Assembly: GCA_044508675.1 (NCBI GenBank)
Contig: JBIQHF010000008.1
Span: 1-64,000, forward strand
Direction of reading: 5' to 3'
From: Raineyella sp044508675
GTDB taxonomy: Bacteria > Actinomycetota > Actinomycetes > Propionibacteriales > Propionibacteriaceae
DNA: 64,000 nucleotides
Shown here: positions 9,139-17,644 of the stretch, one piece after another
Layout: each line of letters opens with the position of its first letter
Position numbering within the stretch: position 1 is the first letter of the stretch
Translations under genes and position numbers: made by a program
The notes under the pieces: generated by a model
What the model was told of the DNA's origin: nothing
The model's database searches: none
What the model saw: only the letters and a program-made list of their open reading frames with translations

Positions 9139-11053
9139 GGACGGCCACGTTCGCAGGCTTGGCTCCGGTCAGACACTGGTCCACCAGCATCCCGAGGACG
9201 CTGCCACGGTCATCCGCGGCGACGCGGCGGACCTGACCGGGGGTCAGGGCGGGCACAGTGACCCGGTTGATCAAGGGATGCGAGCTCTGCTCACCACTCT
9301 CCAAGGCGCTGAACAGCACCTCGTCGAGCTTCTCTCCGTGCCGCAGCCCGGTGTACCGGATCTCGATGTCATCGCGGTGCGACTCCTCGATCAGGCGGCG
9401 CGCGACATCGACGATGCGGATCGGCTCCCCCATGTCGAGCACCAGCACGTCACTCGGCTCCCCGATCGCGCCGGCCTGCAGCACCAGCTCAGAGGCCTCC
9501 GGGATCGTCATGAAGTACCGCGTCACGTCAGGATGGGTGACGGTGAGGGGTCCTCCCCGCTCGATCTGCGAGCGGAACGTGTACAGCACCGACCCGCGGG
9601 AGCCCAGCACATTGCCGAACCTGACGGACAGGTAGCGCACCCCGTACTCCGTGGCATGCCAGGCGGTCAGCCGCTCGGCGATGCGCTTCGACTGCCCCAG
9701 CACGCTGGTGGGATCGGCGGCCTTGTCGGTCGAGATGTTGACCAGCGTCTCCACCCCCACCGCGTGGGCGGCCTCCAGGACGTTGAGCGACCCGAGCACG
9801 TTGGTCTTCCACCCTTCCCGGGGATAGCGCTCGAGCATCGGCAGGTGCTTGAGCGCGGCCGCGTGGAAGACCACTTCGGGCCGGTGCTGGCGGAAGACAT
9901 CCATCACCGCGGCCCGGTCACGGATGTCGCAGAGCACCATGTCCTCGGTGTCGAGCAGGCCGACACCGTAGAGCGACAACTGCAGTGCGTGCAGCGCGGA
10001 CTCGTCCCGATCCAGCGCGATCAGCTTGGCCGGGCCGAGCCGGTGCACCTGGCGGGCGAGCTCCGAGCCGATGGATCCCCCGGCACCGGTGACCAGGACA
10101 ACCTTGCCGGCCACGTAACCGGCGATGCTCTCCAGGTCGGTGTGAATCGGGCGGCGCCCCAGCAGGTCGGCCACGTTGAACTCACGCAGCTCGTTCAGTC
10201 GCACGCGCCCACCAAGGCGCTCGCGGACCGGCGGCACGGTGAGGAAACGCAGGTCCGCCGTGCGGCAGTCCTCCGCGATCCGGTCCATCAGCTCTCGGGA
10301 GGCGCCATTGATGGCCAGGATGACGATGTCGGCCTCGTGCTTCGCGGCAACATCAACGAGATCCTTGCCGCGGCCAAGGACCCGGTAGGAGCGGATGCGG
10401 CGGAACTTCTTGGCTGGGTCGTCATCGATGAAGCCGACGATGCGGTACGGAGCTGTGCCAGCATGGTCCACCAGCCGGGCCACGTCGTGGCCGTCATCGC
10501 CGGCGCCATAGACGAGGGCCCGCGGGACGGCGCTCTCGTTGTCGGCGGACGGCTTCTTACGCAGGATGTTCTCTCGGTAGAAGGTCCGGAAGCCCCACCT
10601 GCCGGCCGCCATCAGCATGAGGGTGAACGGTGGCATCAGCAGAGCCACGCCCCGCGGGAAATCCGGGACGCGCAGGGTGAACCCCACCCCGAGCACCAGA
10701 CCGACCGCCAACGCGAGCAGACTGACTCCCGTGGCCTCGCTGAAGCTCCCGACGCGTGCCCGTCCCAGGTACAGGTGGAAGACGTGGCCGAGGACCACGA
10801 TGAGGCCGACGAAGACCACCCCGTACAGCATCATGGCGGCCCATTGCTTGTCGGAAAGATTGAGGTCATAGCGAACGAGCGCCAGCATGCCGAGAGCGAT
10901 CAGCCCCGACAGCATGTCCCAGCCGGTCATCAGTGCCCGTCGCCACAGGATCGGCAGACCGGTGACGAAGTCAGCCAACCCGGGCCAGGATGGACGATCC
11001 GTGGTCGCCTTCGGCTGACGGTCAGTAGATGGGATGTCCAGTTCGTTCTGCAT
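9131..11053 (-). CDS. pglF: UDP-GlcNAc 4,6-dehydratase, membrane-anchored (PglF/CapD family)
   Basis: About 640 residues. Four N-terminal membrane helices (about 30-150) are followed by a CoA-binding-like Rossmann domain (RALVYGAGDDGHDVARLVDHA) and then the catalytic SDR domain with VVLVTGAGGSIGSELARQ and NISTDKAADPTSVLGQSKR. STDKA carries the Thr-Asp-Lys catalytic set of inverting/retaining 4,6-dehydratases in place of the SDR tyrosine. The predicted product is UDP-4-keto-6-deoxy-GlcNAc. ATG 11053 follows a GGGGGGGGAG ribosome site; the longer frame to 11104 has no support. The eight-G run in that site is noted separately. Confidence 0.92.
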   Translation of the reverse strand: MQNELDIPSTDRQPKATTDRPSWPGLADFVTGLPILWRRALMTGWDMLSGLIALGMLALVRYDLNLSDKQWAAMMLYGVVFVGLIVVLGHVFHLYLGRARVGSFSEATGVSLLALAVGLVLGVGFTLRVPDFPRGVALLMPPFTLMLMAAGRWGFRTFYRENILRKKPSADNESAVPRALVYGAGDDGHDVARLVDHAGTAPYRIVGFIDDDPAKKFRRIRSYRVLGRGKDLVDVAAKHEADIVILAINGASRELMDRIAEDCRTADLRFLTVPPVRERLGGRVRLNELREFNVADLLGRRPIHTDLESIAGYVAGKVVLVTGAGGSIGSELARQVHRLGPAKLIALDRDESALHALQLSLYGVGLLDTEDMVLCDIRDRAAVMDVFRQHRPEVVFHAAALKHLPMLERYPREGWKTNVLGSLNVLEAAHAVGVETLVNISTDKAADPTSVLGQSKRIAERLTAWHATEYGVRYLSVRFGNVLGSRGSVLYTFRSQIERGGPLTVTHPDVTRYFMTIPEASELVLQAGAIGEPSDVLVLDMGEPIRIVDVARRLIEESHRDDIEIRYTGLRHGEKLDEVLFSALESGEQSSHPLINRVTVPALTPGQVRRVAADDRGSVLGMLVDQCLTGAKPANVAVHG

Positions 11054-11059
11054 TGTGCT

Positions 11060-11067
11060 CCCCCCCC
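11060..11067 (-). promoter_or_regulatory. Homopolymeric G8 tract inside the pglF ribosome binding site
   Basis: On the minus strand eight consecutive G residues are followed by AGCACA and the pglF ATG, so the tract forms the Shine-Dalgarno itself. Slipped-strand changes here would alter the spacing and strength of translation initiation. Seen directly; the regulatory effect is inference. Confidence 0.5.
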
Positions 11068-11073
11068 AATAAC

Positions 11074-11085
11074 TTGAAATTTCAA
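11074..11085. promoter_or_regulatory. TTGAA-N2-TTCAA palindrome upstream of pglF
   Basis: TTGAAATTTCAA is a perfect 12-bp palindrome 21 nt upstream of the pglF start, in the 215-nt gap that separates the BY-kinase gene from pglF. The same TTGAA-N2-TTCAA form recurs at 18112-18123. It could be a MarR-type operator or an AT-rich promoter element. Confidence 0.35.
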
Positions 11086-11171
11086 CTACACGATGTGTCG
11101 ACACCTAGAGCGATCGGCACAGACCCCTCACAACCCTGCGGTGCTGGAAACACCGTCACCAAGCAGACCCC

Positions 11172-11205
11172 CCGGTGCCTGGAGCAACGGACGACCGGGC
11201 ACCGG
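11172..11205 (-). terminator. Hairpin between BY-kinase gene and pglF
   Basis: CCGGTGCC (11172-11179) pairs perfectly with GGCACCGG (11198-11205) over an 18-nt loop, 64 nt downstream of the BY-kinase stop on the minus strand. There is no U tract. It may attenuate read-through into pglF or protect a processed 3' end. Confidence 0.35.
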
Positions 11206-11268
11206 CTGACTTCCCACCCGTCTCGCCACGATCGCCCCCTGGTTCACGACGGTGACGGCCGACTGTTC

Positions 11269-12765
11269 TTACCCGCGAGCGTGGCGTCCGGGGACCGCGC
11301 CACTGTCGCCGAACGCGGCGTGCGGCTGCTCGAGCAGGGTCGGCGCCAAGCGCCGCCCATTAGGAGCCGCATATCCCGGAGTCGAGGTCGGTGGGGGGGC
11401 CGGAGGCTCGGCCTCTTGGTAGGCGGTGTAGTAGTACCCGCCGTAGCCAGCGGTGCGCGGCAGCCCGTTGAGCACGACGCCCAGCAGCCGGCCATCGACA
11501 GCCTCCAGACTCTCCACCGCGGCGGTCAGCTCGGGAGCACACACCTGGCCACTGGAGACCACCAGCAGCACCCCGTCGGTGATCCGCGACAGCACCGCGG
11601 CATCGGTGACCGGCAGCAGCGGCGGCGAATCGATCACGACCACGTCGTAGTGCTCGACGGCCTCCTGCACCAGGGCGGCCATGGCATCGGAACCGAGCAG
11701 CTCGGCCGGGTTGGGCGGCGTCGATCCGGCTGCCAGCACGTGCAGGGGATGGGAGCCGCCGACCGCCTGGACGGCCAGGTTGAGGCTCACCCGACCGATC
11801 AGGTAGGTGCTCAGCCCGATCGCGCCGTCCACGCCCAGGTAGTGGGCGATCTTGGGCTTGCGCAGGTCCGCATCGATCAGCAGCACGCGCTTCTCGGCCG
11901 CAGCCAGCGAGAGCGCGGTGTTGATCGCGGTCATCGTCTTGCCCTCGCCGGCCTTCGACGAGGTGATCACGAACGCATGACCCCCCTGGCCCGGGGCGAG
12001 GTACTGCAGGTTGGTCCGGAGCCGACGGAAGGCCTCGGCACTCAGCGAGTCCTGCAGGCCCCCCACGCTCAGCATGCCGCCCGACGCCAGTGCGTCGTCC
12101 TTGGCGATCCGACCCACCACCGGCGTGTCGGTCACGTGCGCCACATCTGCCGCGGTGGTGATCCGGGTGTCCAGGGTGTGGCGCAGCAACGCCTGGCCCA
12201 CCCCCAGGAACAGCCCGAGCAGGATCCCGAGTGCCACGTTCTGCGGCACCTTGGGGGTCGTCGGGGCGGTCGGGGAGGTGGCGGGGGTGATCACGGTGGC
12301 CTGGACGGTCTGGGCCCCGCTCTCGGTCTGCGGCGACAGCCCGCTGACCGCGGTGACCAGCTCGGCGGAGACCGCGTCGGCGATCGCGGTGGCGGACTGC
12401 GGGTCCGCACCGACGGCGGCGATCCGGATCACCGAGGTCTGCGTCGGCACGCTTGCCGTGACCTTCGCGGCCAGGGAGGCCGGCGTCTCCGCGAGCCCCA
12501 GCCGGTCGATCACCGGCTGCAGCACCAGCGGCGAGGTCGCCACCTCGACGTACGACTCGACCTGCTTCTGGGTGAACGTCGTGCCCTGGACGAGGTCGGA
12601 GGCCGAGCCGGCACCGTTCACCGAAACGAACAGTGCGGCATTCGACGTGTAGGTCGGAGGGGTGAGCAGGCTCATGACCCCAGCGGCGATGATCGCGACG
12701 AGCGTCACCGCAGCAATGCTGCGCCAGTATGCGCGCAACACCGTTAAGTATTCGCGGAGTTCCAT
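11269..12765 (-). CDS. Polysaccharide chain-length regulator fused to BY-kinase
   Basis: A 498-residue bacterial tyrosine kinase. Residues 1-190 form a Wzz-like domain flanked by two membrane helices (about 13-35 and 177-195). Residues 210-430 are the cytoplasmic P-loop kinase with Walker A SSKAGEGKT (269-277), Walker A' LLIDADLRKP (295-304) and Walker B VVVIDSPP. A tyrosine cluster GYGGYYYTAYQ (about 440-450) near the C-terminus is the expected autophosphorylation site. Fusion of both domains in one chain is usual in actinobacteria. It controls polymer length and export. ATG 12765 follows a GGGGGGAAAGGG ribosome site. It heads the operon; a perfect Crp/GlxR-type site lies 139 nt upstream. 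Confidence 0.92.
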   Translation of the reverse strand: MELREYLTVLRAYWRSIAAVTLVAIIAAGVMSLLTPPTYTSNAALFVSVNGAGSASDLVQGTTFTQKQVESYVEVATSPLVLQPVIDRLGLAETPASLAAKVTASVPTQTSVIRIAAVGADPQSATAIADAVSAELVTAVSGLSPQTESGAQTVQATVITPATSPTAPTTPKVPQNVALGILLGLFLGVGQALLRHTLDTRITTAADVAHVTDTPVVGRIAKDDALASGGMLSVGGLQDSLSAEAFRRLRTNLQYLAPGQGGHAFVITSSKAGEGKTMTAINTALSLAAAEKRVLLIDADLRKPKIAHYLGVDGAIGLSTYLIGRVSLNLAVQAVGGSHPLHVLAAGSTPPNPAELLGSDAMAALVQEAVEHYDVVVIDSPPLLPVTDAAVLSRITDGVLLVVSSGQVCAPELTAAVESLEAVDGRLLGVVLNGLPRTAGYGGYYYTAYQEAEPPAPPPTSTPGYAAPNGRRLAPTLLEQPHAAFGDSGAVPGRHARG

Positions 12766-13372
12766 CCCTTTCCCCCCAGCGTCGAGAACGATTCCATTCG
12801 GAACACTATCCCGACTACGACGTTTCGGCCCAAATCAATGCTTCCAAGGTCAGTCGAACACTGCTCGGAGCACCGACAGACCACGCCACCACGCGGAGCC
12901 CCATGTGACCAGTATCACATTCTCAGACCTTGCCCCTTGTGCCACACCGCGGTCCGGAAGCTCCGATTGGGGTGTAGTCGCCCCCGGCCACCGCTCCCCG
13001 ACCTCGTACACTCGACGACGATTCTCGCCCCACGGACTACCCCATACGCGCCGACACGCCACATGGTCTCGCGCGCTGCCTTGAAGTCAAGACCTCGACC
13101 GGTCGATCGTCTAGCGCCACCAGCGCCGACTAGACCAAAGGCCAGACCTTTTGACCAAAGTTGACAAAACGGCCCACTTTATCGTCCGCCGAGCTTCCTG
13201 TCAGCAGATTTGAAATGTGTTCGAAGGTTCGTCGCCTCCATGTCGGGCGAGGGACACCTGTCCAGAACGGATGAAAAGGTTCGAAAAATTCCTGGCAACA
13301 ATTGGACGCGCCCCACCCGCCACATTCTTTTGGACGAAAAGGAATACCGGAACCGGCCATGGGGTCGGTGGG
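12766..13372. other. Regulatory intergenic region upstream of the polysaccharide operon
   Basis: About 600 nt without a credible gene. It is less G+C-rich than its flanks. It holds the Crp/GlxR-type site at 12904-12919, a direct repeat GACCAAAG at 13133-13140 and 13153-13160 (20 nt apart, two helical turns), and two GGTTCG-containing motifs near 13222 and 13278. I could not settle on a -35/-10 pair. The leader from the operon start to the Crp-like site is 139 nt. Confidence 0.6.
12904..12919. promoter_or_regulatory. Crp/GlxR-type operator upstream of the exopolysaccharide operon
   Basis: TGTGACCAGTATCACA is a perfect TGTGA-N6-TCACA palindrome, the established recognition form for Crp and its actinobacterial relative GlxR. 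It is centred about 146 nt upstream of the BY-kinase start, which suggests cAMP-linked control of polymer synthesis. The match is seen; the function is inferred. Confidence 0.65.
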
Positions 13373-15916
13373 CTACCTTCCCGACTTCGTCGTGCCTCGC
13401 CGAGGGGTGGCGGCCAACGGGTCCTCCGGCCACGGGTGCTTGGGGTAACGCCCGCGATTCTCGGCCCGCACCTGCGGATAGGCGTTCGCCCAGAACGATG
13501 CCAGGTCATCGGTGATGGCCAGCGGCCGCCGTGCCGGGGACAGCAGGTGCAAAAGCAGCCGGACCCTGCCCTCGCACACCGTCGGGGTGGACGTCATCCC
13601 GAAACACTCCTGCAGTTTCACCGCCAGCACCGGGCGGCCCTCCGGGTCACCTACTTTCGGATAGTCCACTCGGATATTCGACCCGGTCGGCACCTCGATC
13701 CGCTCCGGGACCAATTCCTCCAGCCGTCCGGCCTGCGGCCAGGGCAGCAGTCGGCGCAGCGCCGAAGTCAGGTCGAGCCGGTCCGCCGCGGTGCCGACGA
13801 CCAGCGCATCGATCTCGGGCACCAGCCAGTCCTGCCACCGCTCCAGCAGGTCCTCCTCCCGCATCGACGGCCACGGCTCCCCGTACACCCGGTGCAGCAG
13901 CGCCAGACGGCGGGCCAGCGACCGGCCACCGTCGGTCCACCGGAACACCCCGTCCCCGCCGGCCAGGCCCAGACCCCGCTGCTGCAGGGCGGTACGCACC
14001 GCGTCCCGGGCGACGCCCGGAGAGGGGCGGACGTTCGCCGCGGAGAGTTCGATCGCGCCGAGCCGGCGCACCCGGCGGGCACTGACCTTGCGGCCGGTCC
14101 AGGTGGCGACCTCCTCCTCGACCAGCATCGGCTCGGCGGCCCGCAGCGCCGTGGCCTCGTCGATCCCGACCGCCGACCGGATCACCGCGCCGGTCGCGCC
14201 GGCCGTCGCCGACCGCTCGACCTGGGCGATCGCCAGCCACTCCTGGCCGAGCAGCGCCGACCCGCGGTCCAGCACGGCGCCGGTCCCCGAGGCCAGCAGA
14301 TACTGCGGGTCGTCCCGCGCGCCGCGCCGGCGCGCCAGCCGGTCCGGGAACGCCAGCGCCACCACCAGCGCCAGCGTCGCCTCCGGATCCGGACCACCGG
14401 CACCTGCTCGACCGCCCGGCAGCAGCCGAGCCAGCCGGCCGGCCTCCCGGCGCCAGCGTTGCGCCGCCGGACCGCCATCGCTTCGGTACCGGCGCCACTG
14501 CGCCGCCAGGTCGCCGCCGGGTGGGCGCTCGTCGGCTGCCACCAGCGCCACGGCCTGCGCCGCCGCCTCGGCCCCCACCTCGTCGGCGGCGTCCAGCAGC
14601 GCCCGGGCCAGCCGAGGATCCGCCGGGACCGCCGCCATCGCCCGTCCCCGGTCGGTCACCGCCCCGTCGCGCAGCGCCCCCAGCTCGGCCAGCGTCTCCT
14701 GCGCGGACGCCAGGGCGGCCGGCGGCGGTGGGTCGGGCAGCGCCAGGCCCTCGGCCCCCGGCGCCCCCCAGCAGGCCACATCGAGGGCGAAGGAGGTCAG
14801 GTCCGCCGTGGCGATCTCCGGCGGTGCGTACGCATCCATCCGGGCCCAGTCCTGCTCGGCGAAGCACCTCACGACCACGCCGGGCCCCAACCGGGCGGCC
14901 CGGCCGGCCCGTTGCTCGGCCGAGGCCCGCGACTCGGTGACGGTCACCAGCCCGGACATCCCGCGGATGGTGTCGAACCGCGGCTGGCGGGCCAGGCCGG
15001 CGTCGACCACCAGGCGTACGCCAGGAACGGTCAGTGAGGACTCGGCCACGGCGGTCGCGACCACGACCCGGCGCCGGCCGCCCGGGGCGAGCGCGGCGTC
15101 CTGCTCCCGCGGCCCCAGCCGGCCGTGCAGCGGGAGCACGTCGATCCCGGGCAGTCCAGCCAGCCGGGAGACGACCTGCCCCACGTCCCGGGCGCCGGGG
15201 ACGAACACCAGCGCGTCGCCGTCGGCATGGGCCTGCAGCGCCGACCGGGTCACCCGCGCCACGTGGTCGAGGAAGGCGGGGGTGATGCCGCGGGCGTCCA
15301 GCCGCAGTGACCCCGGCGGCAGGGGCGCCCACTCGATCGCCAAGGGGTGCAGCGCCGCGTCGACGGCGACGACCGGGGCCGGCTCGGGCCCGGCGATCAG
15401 CGCCGCCCACCGCTCGGCATCCAGCGTGGCGGACATCGCCACCACCGCCAGGTCCCCGCGCAGTTCGGCGACCTCGCGTGCCATCGCCACGGCCAGGTCG
15501 GAGTCCAGGTGACGCTCATGGACCTCGTCCAGCACGATCGCATCGACCCCGGGCAGGTCCGGGTCGCGCAGCAGCCGCCGGACCAGCACCCCCGTGGTGA
15601 CGAACTCGATCCGGGTCGACGGCCCGACCTGCCGCTCCCCGCGGACGGTGTAGCCGACCGGCCCGCCCAGGTGCGTGCCGGTCAGCTGGGCCAGCCGGCG
15701 GGCGGCGGCGCGGGCGGCGATCCGGCGGGGCTGGGTGACGATGACCCGACCCGGCACCTGCTCGGCGACGGCCGGCGGCACGACGGTGGTCTTGCCGGTC
15801 CCCGGTGGTGCCTGGACGACCGCCGCGCCCCGGGAAGCCAGCGCGTTCCACAGGGCCGGCACCAGTGCGCCGGCCGGCAGTCCGGCACCGATCGTCCCCA
15901 GGTCGAAGTACACCAC
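13373..15916 (-). CDS. hrpB: ATP-dependent helicase HrpB
   Basis: About 847 residues, the usual HrpB length. The order is: Walker A APPGTGKTTVVPPAV, DEVHERH (DEVH box), SATLD (motif III), the helicase C domain with PRFDTIRGMSGL and SRASAEQRAGRAARLGPG, the HA2 region, and the HrpB-specific C-terminal domain with YPKVGDPEGRPVLAVKLQECFG. HrpB is a DEAH-type RNA helicase-like protein of uncertain cellular role. I place the start at GTG 15916: a CACACT hexamer lies exactly 6 nt upstream, the leaderless layout seen across this window. The longer frame to 16021 would run into the divergent gene. G+C is very high. Confidence 0.93.
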   Translation of the reverse strand: MVYFDLGTIGAGLPAGALVPALWNALASRGAAVVQAPPGTGKTTVVPPAVAEQVPGRVIVTQPRRIAARAAARRLAQLTGTHLGGPVGYTVRGERQVGPSTRIEFVTTGVLVRRLLRDPDLPGVDAIVLDEVHERHLDSDLAVAMAREVAELRGDLAVVAMSATLDAERWAALIAGPEPAPVVAVDAALHPLAIEWAPLPPGSLRLDARGITPAFLDHVARVTRSALQAHADGDALVFVPGARDVGQVVSRLAGLPGIDVLPLHGRLGPREQDAALAPGGRRRVVVATAVAESSLTVPGVRLVVDAGLARQPRFDTIRGMSGLVTVTESRASAEQRAGRAARLGPGVVVRCFAEQDWARMDAYAPPEIATADLTSFALDVACWGAPGAEGLALPDPPPPAALASAQETLAELGALRDGAVTDRGRAMAAVPADPRLARALLDAADEVGAEAAAQAVALVAADERPPGGDLAAQWRRYRSDGGPAAQRWRREAGRLARLLPGGRAGAGGPDPEATLALVVALAFPDRLARRRGARDDPQYLLASGTGAVLDRGSALLGQEWLAIAQVERSATAGATGAVIRSAVGIDEATALRAAEPMLVEEEVATWTGRKVSARRVRRLGAIELSAANVRPSPGVARDAVRTALQQRGLGLAGGDGVFRWTDGGRSLARRLALLHRVYGEPWPSMREEDLLERWQDWLVPEIDALVVGTAADRLDLTSALRRLLPWPQAGRLEELVPERIEVPTGSNIRVDYPKVGDPEGRPVLAVKLQECFGMTSTPTVCEGRVRLLLHLLSPARRPLAITDDLASFWANAYPQVRAENRGRYPKHPWPEDPLAATPRRGTTKSGR

Positions 15917-16000
15917 CGGTCCAGTGTGACGCACCGATCTCGCGGGACCTGCTGATCGGCTGGCACAATCGGCCCAAGCGACACGAGCCAGGGAGCCGCC

Positions 16001-17230
16001 ATGAGCACATGGGAACCACACGACGACGACTCCGCCCCTGCCCGGCCCTCCCCGTGGCAGCCCGCCGCCGAGCCGCCACCACTGGCCGGCCAGATCGCGG
16101 AGCCCGCCCAGGACCAGCGGGTCGACGACAGCCCGGCCGACGTGCCTCCGTCACCCGCGGTGACCCCGGCGGAGGCCATCCCAGCGACCCGGCCGGACAT
16201 CGTGCTGGTCGAGGACAGCCGCCGCCAGAGCCCGCAGGCCGCACCGGCCGCCGACCTGTTCACCGGCGACCTGTTCGAGCACGCCCGGGCGTACGCCCGG
16301 TCCACCGGCGCCCCGTGGTTCATCCTGTCCTCGGAGTACGGGCTGCTCACCCCCGACCAGGTCGTGGGGCCGTACGACCGCGACCTCTCCTCGGTCGCGC
16401 CGGCCTACCGCGAGGCCTGGGCGGCCTGGGTGCTGGCCCGGCTCGAGGAGGCCGCCGGACCGGTGCGCCGCAGCCGGGTCGAGGTGCACGCGGAGTCCCC
16501 CGCCGCCTCCGAGGCCCTGCGTCGCCAGCTGCACGGCAACGGGGCGCTGGTGGTCGAGCCGCTGCGCCGCCTGCCGGTGGCGGACCGGATCGAGTGGTAC
16601 AACCGGCTCACCGCCGAGACGGCCGACCCGACCGCCGCCGCGGTGTCCCTCGACGAGCCCGAGGCGTTCGAGGCCGTGGCCGCCCGGCTGGGCGACGCGA
16701 CCGGGGCGATCGGTGCCTCGGAGCTGCTCGCCTCGGTGGACGGTTCCCTGCGCCGGCCGGGGATCTATAGCTGGTTCGTCGATGCCGACGGCGCCAAGCA
16801 ACTGTCCGGTGGTCTGGCGGCGCACATCGCCCCGGGCCTGGTCTGGCTCGGGCAGGCCGGGGCGATCCGCCCCGGCAGCGGCCTGACCTCGACCACCACG
16901 CTGCGCAACCGGATCGCCTGGGTCCACCTGGGCCGTGCGACCCGGCTCTCCCCGCTGCGTCAGGCCCTCGGCTCGATCCTGGCCCGGGTACCCGAGGCCG
17001 GCGTGACCAGCGAGGACGCGCTGACCGACTGGATGTACGAGCACCTGTCGCTGGTCACCATCGCCTCCGACGAGCCGGAGCGGCTCGGGGACCACCTGCA
17101 GGCGTTGACCCGCCGGCTGGTCCCCCAACTCAACCGCGACCATGCCTCGGACCCGACGGTCCGGGAGGCGGTGGCGCGGGTCAGGGGGGAGTTCGCCGGT
17201 TTCGCGGCGAGCGACGGCGCGACCGGTTGA
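16001..17230 (+). CDS. DUF6884-like domain fused to a GIY-YIG-like domain
   Basis: 409 residues. Residues 1-65 are Pro/Ala/Glu-rich and probably disordered. Residues 85-190 look like a DUF6884/YaaA-like domain (WFILSSEYGLLTPDQVVGPYDRDLS). Residues 250-350 resemble a GIY-YIG nuclease: GIYSWFV (254-260), LVWLGQAGA (280-288, Trp for the usual Tyr of YIG), LRNRI with the expected Arg at 302, and a Glu in DWMYEHLSL as metal ligand. Family placement is by motif recognition only. A CAGGGAG ribosome site precedes ATG 16001, and a CACAAT hexamer lies further upstream. It is divergent from hrpB with 84 nt between. It could act in DNA repair, base modification or defence; none is shown. Confidence 0.6.
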   Translation: MSTWEPHDDDSAPARPSPWQPAAEPPPLAGQIAEPAQDQRVDDSPADVPPSPAVTPAEAIPATRPDIVLVEDSRRQSPQAAPAADLFTGDLFEHARAYARSTGAPWFILSSEYGLLTPDQVVGPYDRDLSSVAPAYREAWAAWVLARLEEAAGPVRRSRVEVHAESPAASEALRRQLHGNGALVVEPLRRLPVADRIEWYNRLTAETADPTAAAVSLDEPEAFEAVAARLGDATGAIGASELLASVDGSLRRPGIYSWFVDADGAKQLSGGLAAHIAPGLVWLGQAGAIRPGSGLTSTTTLRNRIAWVHLGRATRLSPLRQALGSILARVPEAGVTSEDALTDWMYEHLSLVTIASDEPERLGDHLQALTRRLVPQLNRDHASDPTVREAVARVRGEFAGFAASDGATG

Positions 17231-17251
17231 GCGTCGCCTGCCGGGCCCTGC

Positions 17252-17644
17252 TCAGGCCACGAGGTCGATGACGACGACGGCCTCGGGGGTGTCCTGGCCG
17301 ACCAACTCCTTGGCCCGGTCGACGGCGCCGGCGATGCCGGCCCCGATGCTGTACTTGGCCTTGATCCTGGCCTTCGCCTCGTCGAACACCGGGCCCTCGC
17401 TGACGACCGAGGCCCGGCCCTCGTACAACGGCTCGTTCAGCTTCGGCCGGCCGGTGCGGGAGCAGGACCGTACGCTCACCACCGGTGCCGCCTCGAACCG
17501 CTCAGCCGTCCCGGTGCCGTCGGCCAGCCAGTAGGCGACCCGGTTGTCGGACAGCTCCACGACCCGCTCGACCGACTCGGTCTCACCGCCCTGGCGGTCG
17601 TACGCGGTGACGAGGATGTGCCCCGCGTCAGCCAGACTGCCCAT
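17252..17644 (-). CDS. PPOX-class (probably F420-dependent) split-barrel protein
   Basis: A 130-residue small split-barrel protein. Recognisable parts are a strand set around VAYWLADGTGTAERFEAAPVV, the R-S-C-S-R-T-G-R-P-K turn, the strand YEGRASVVSEG, and the closing AKARIKAKYS helix. This pattern matches the PPOX-class F420-dependent reductases (TIGR03666-like, e.g. Rv2061c). Such proteins bind F420 or a flavin and reduce unidentified substrates. It overlaps the upstream small membrane protein gene by 17 nt, so the two are co-transcribed. Cofactor identity is inference. Confidence 0.7.
   Translation of the reverse strand: MGSLADAGHILVTAYDRQGGETESVERVVELSDNRVAYWLADGTGTAERFEAAPVVSVRSCSRTGRPKLNEPLYEGRASVVSEGPVFDEAKARIKAKYSIGAGIAGAVDRAKELVGQDTPEAVVVIDLVA

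Noticed and set aside
13133..13160. GACCAAAG direct repeat as an operator
   Set aside because: Only two 8-nt copies with no link to a promoter I could identify. Kept as a remark in the intergenic feature only.
13217..15512. Very long plus-strand frames opposite hrpB
   Set aside because: They are high-G+C shadow frames; the minus strand carries all helicase motifs.
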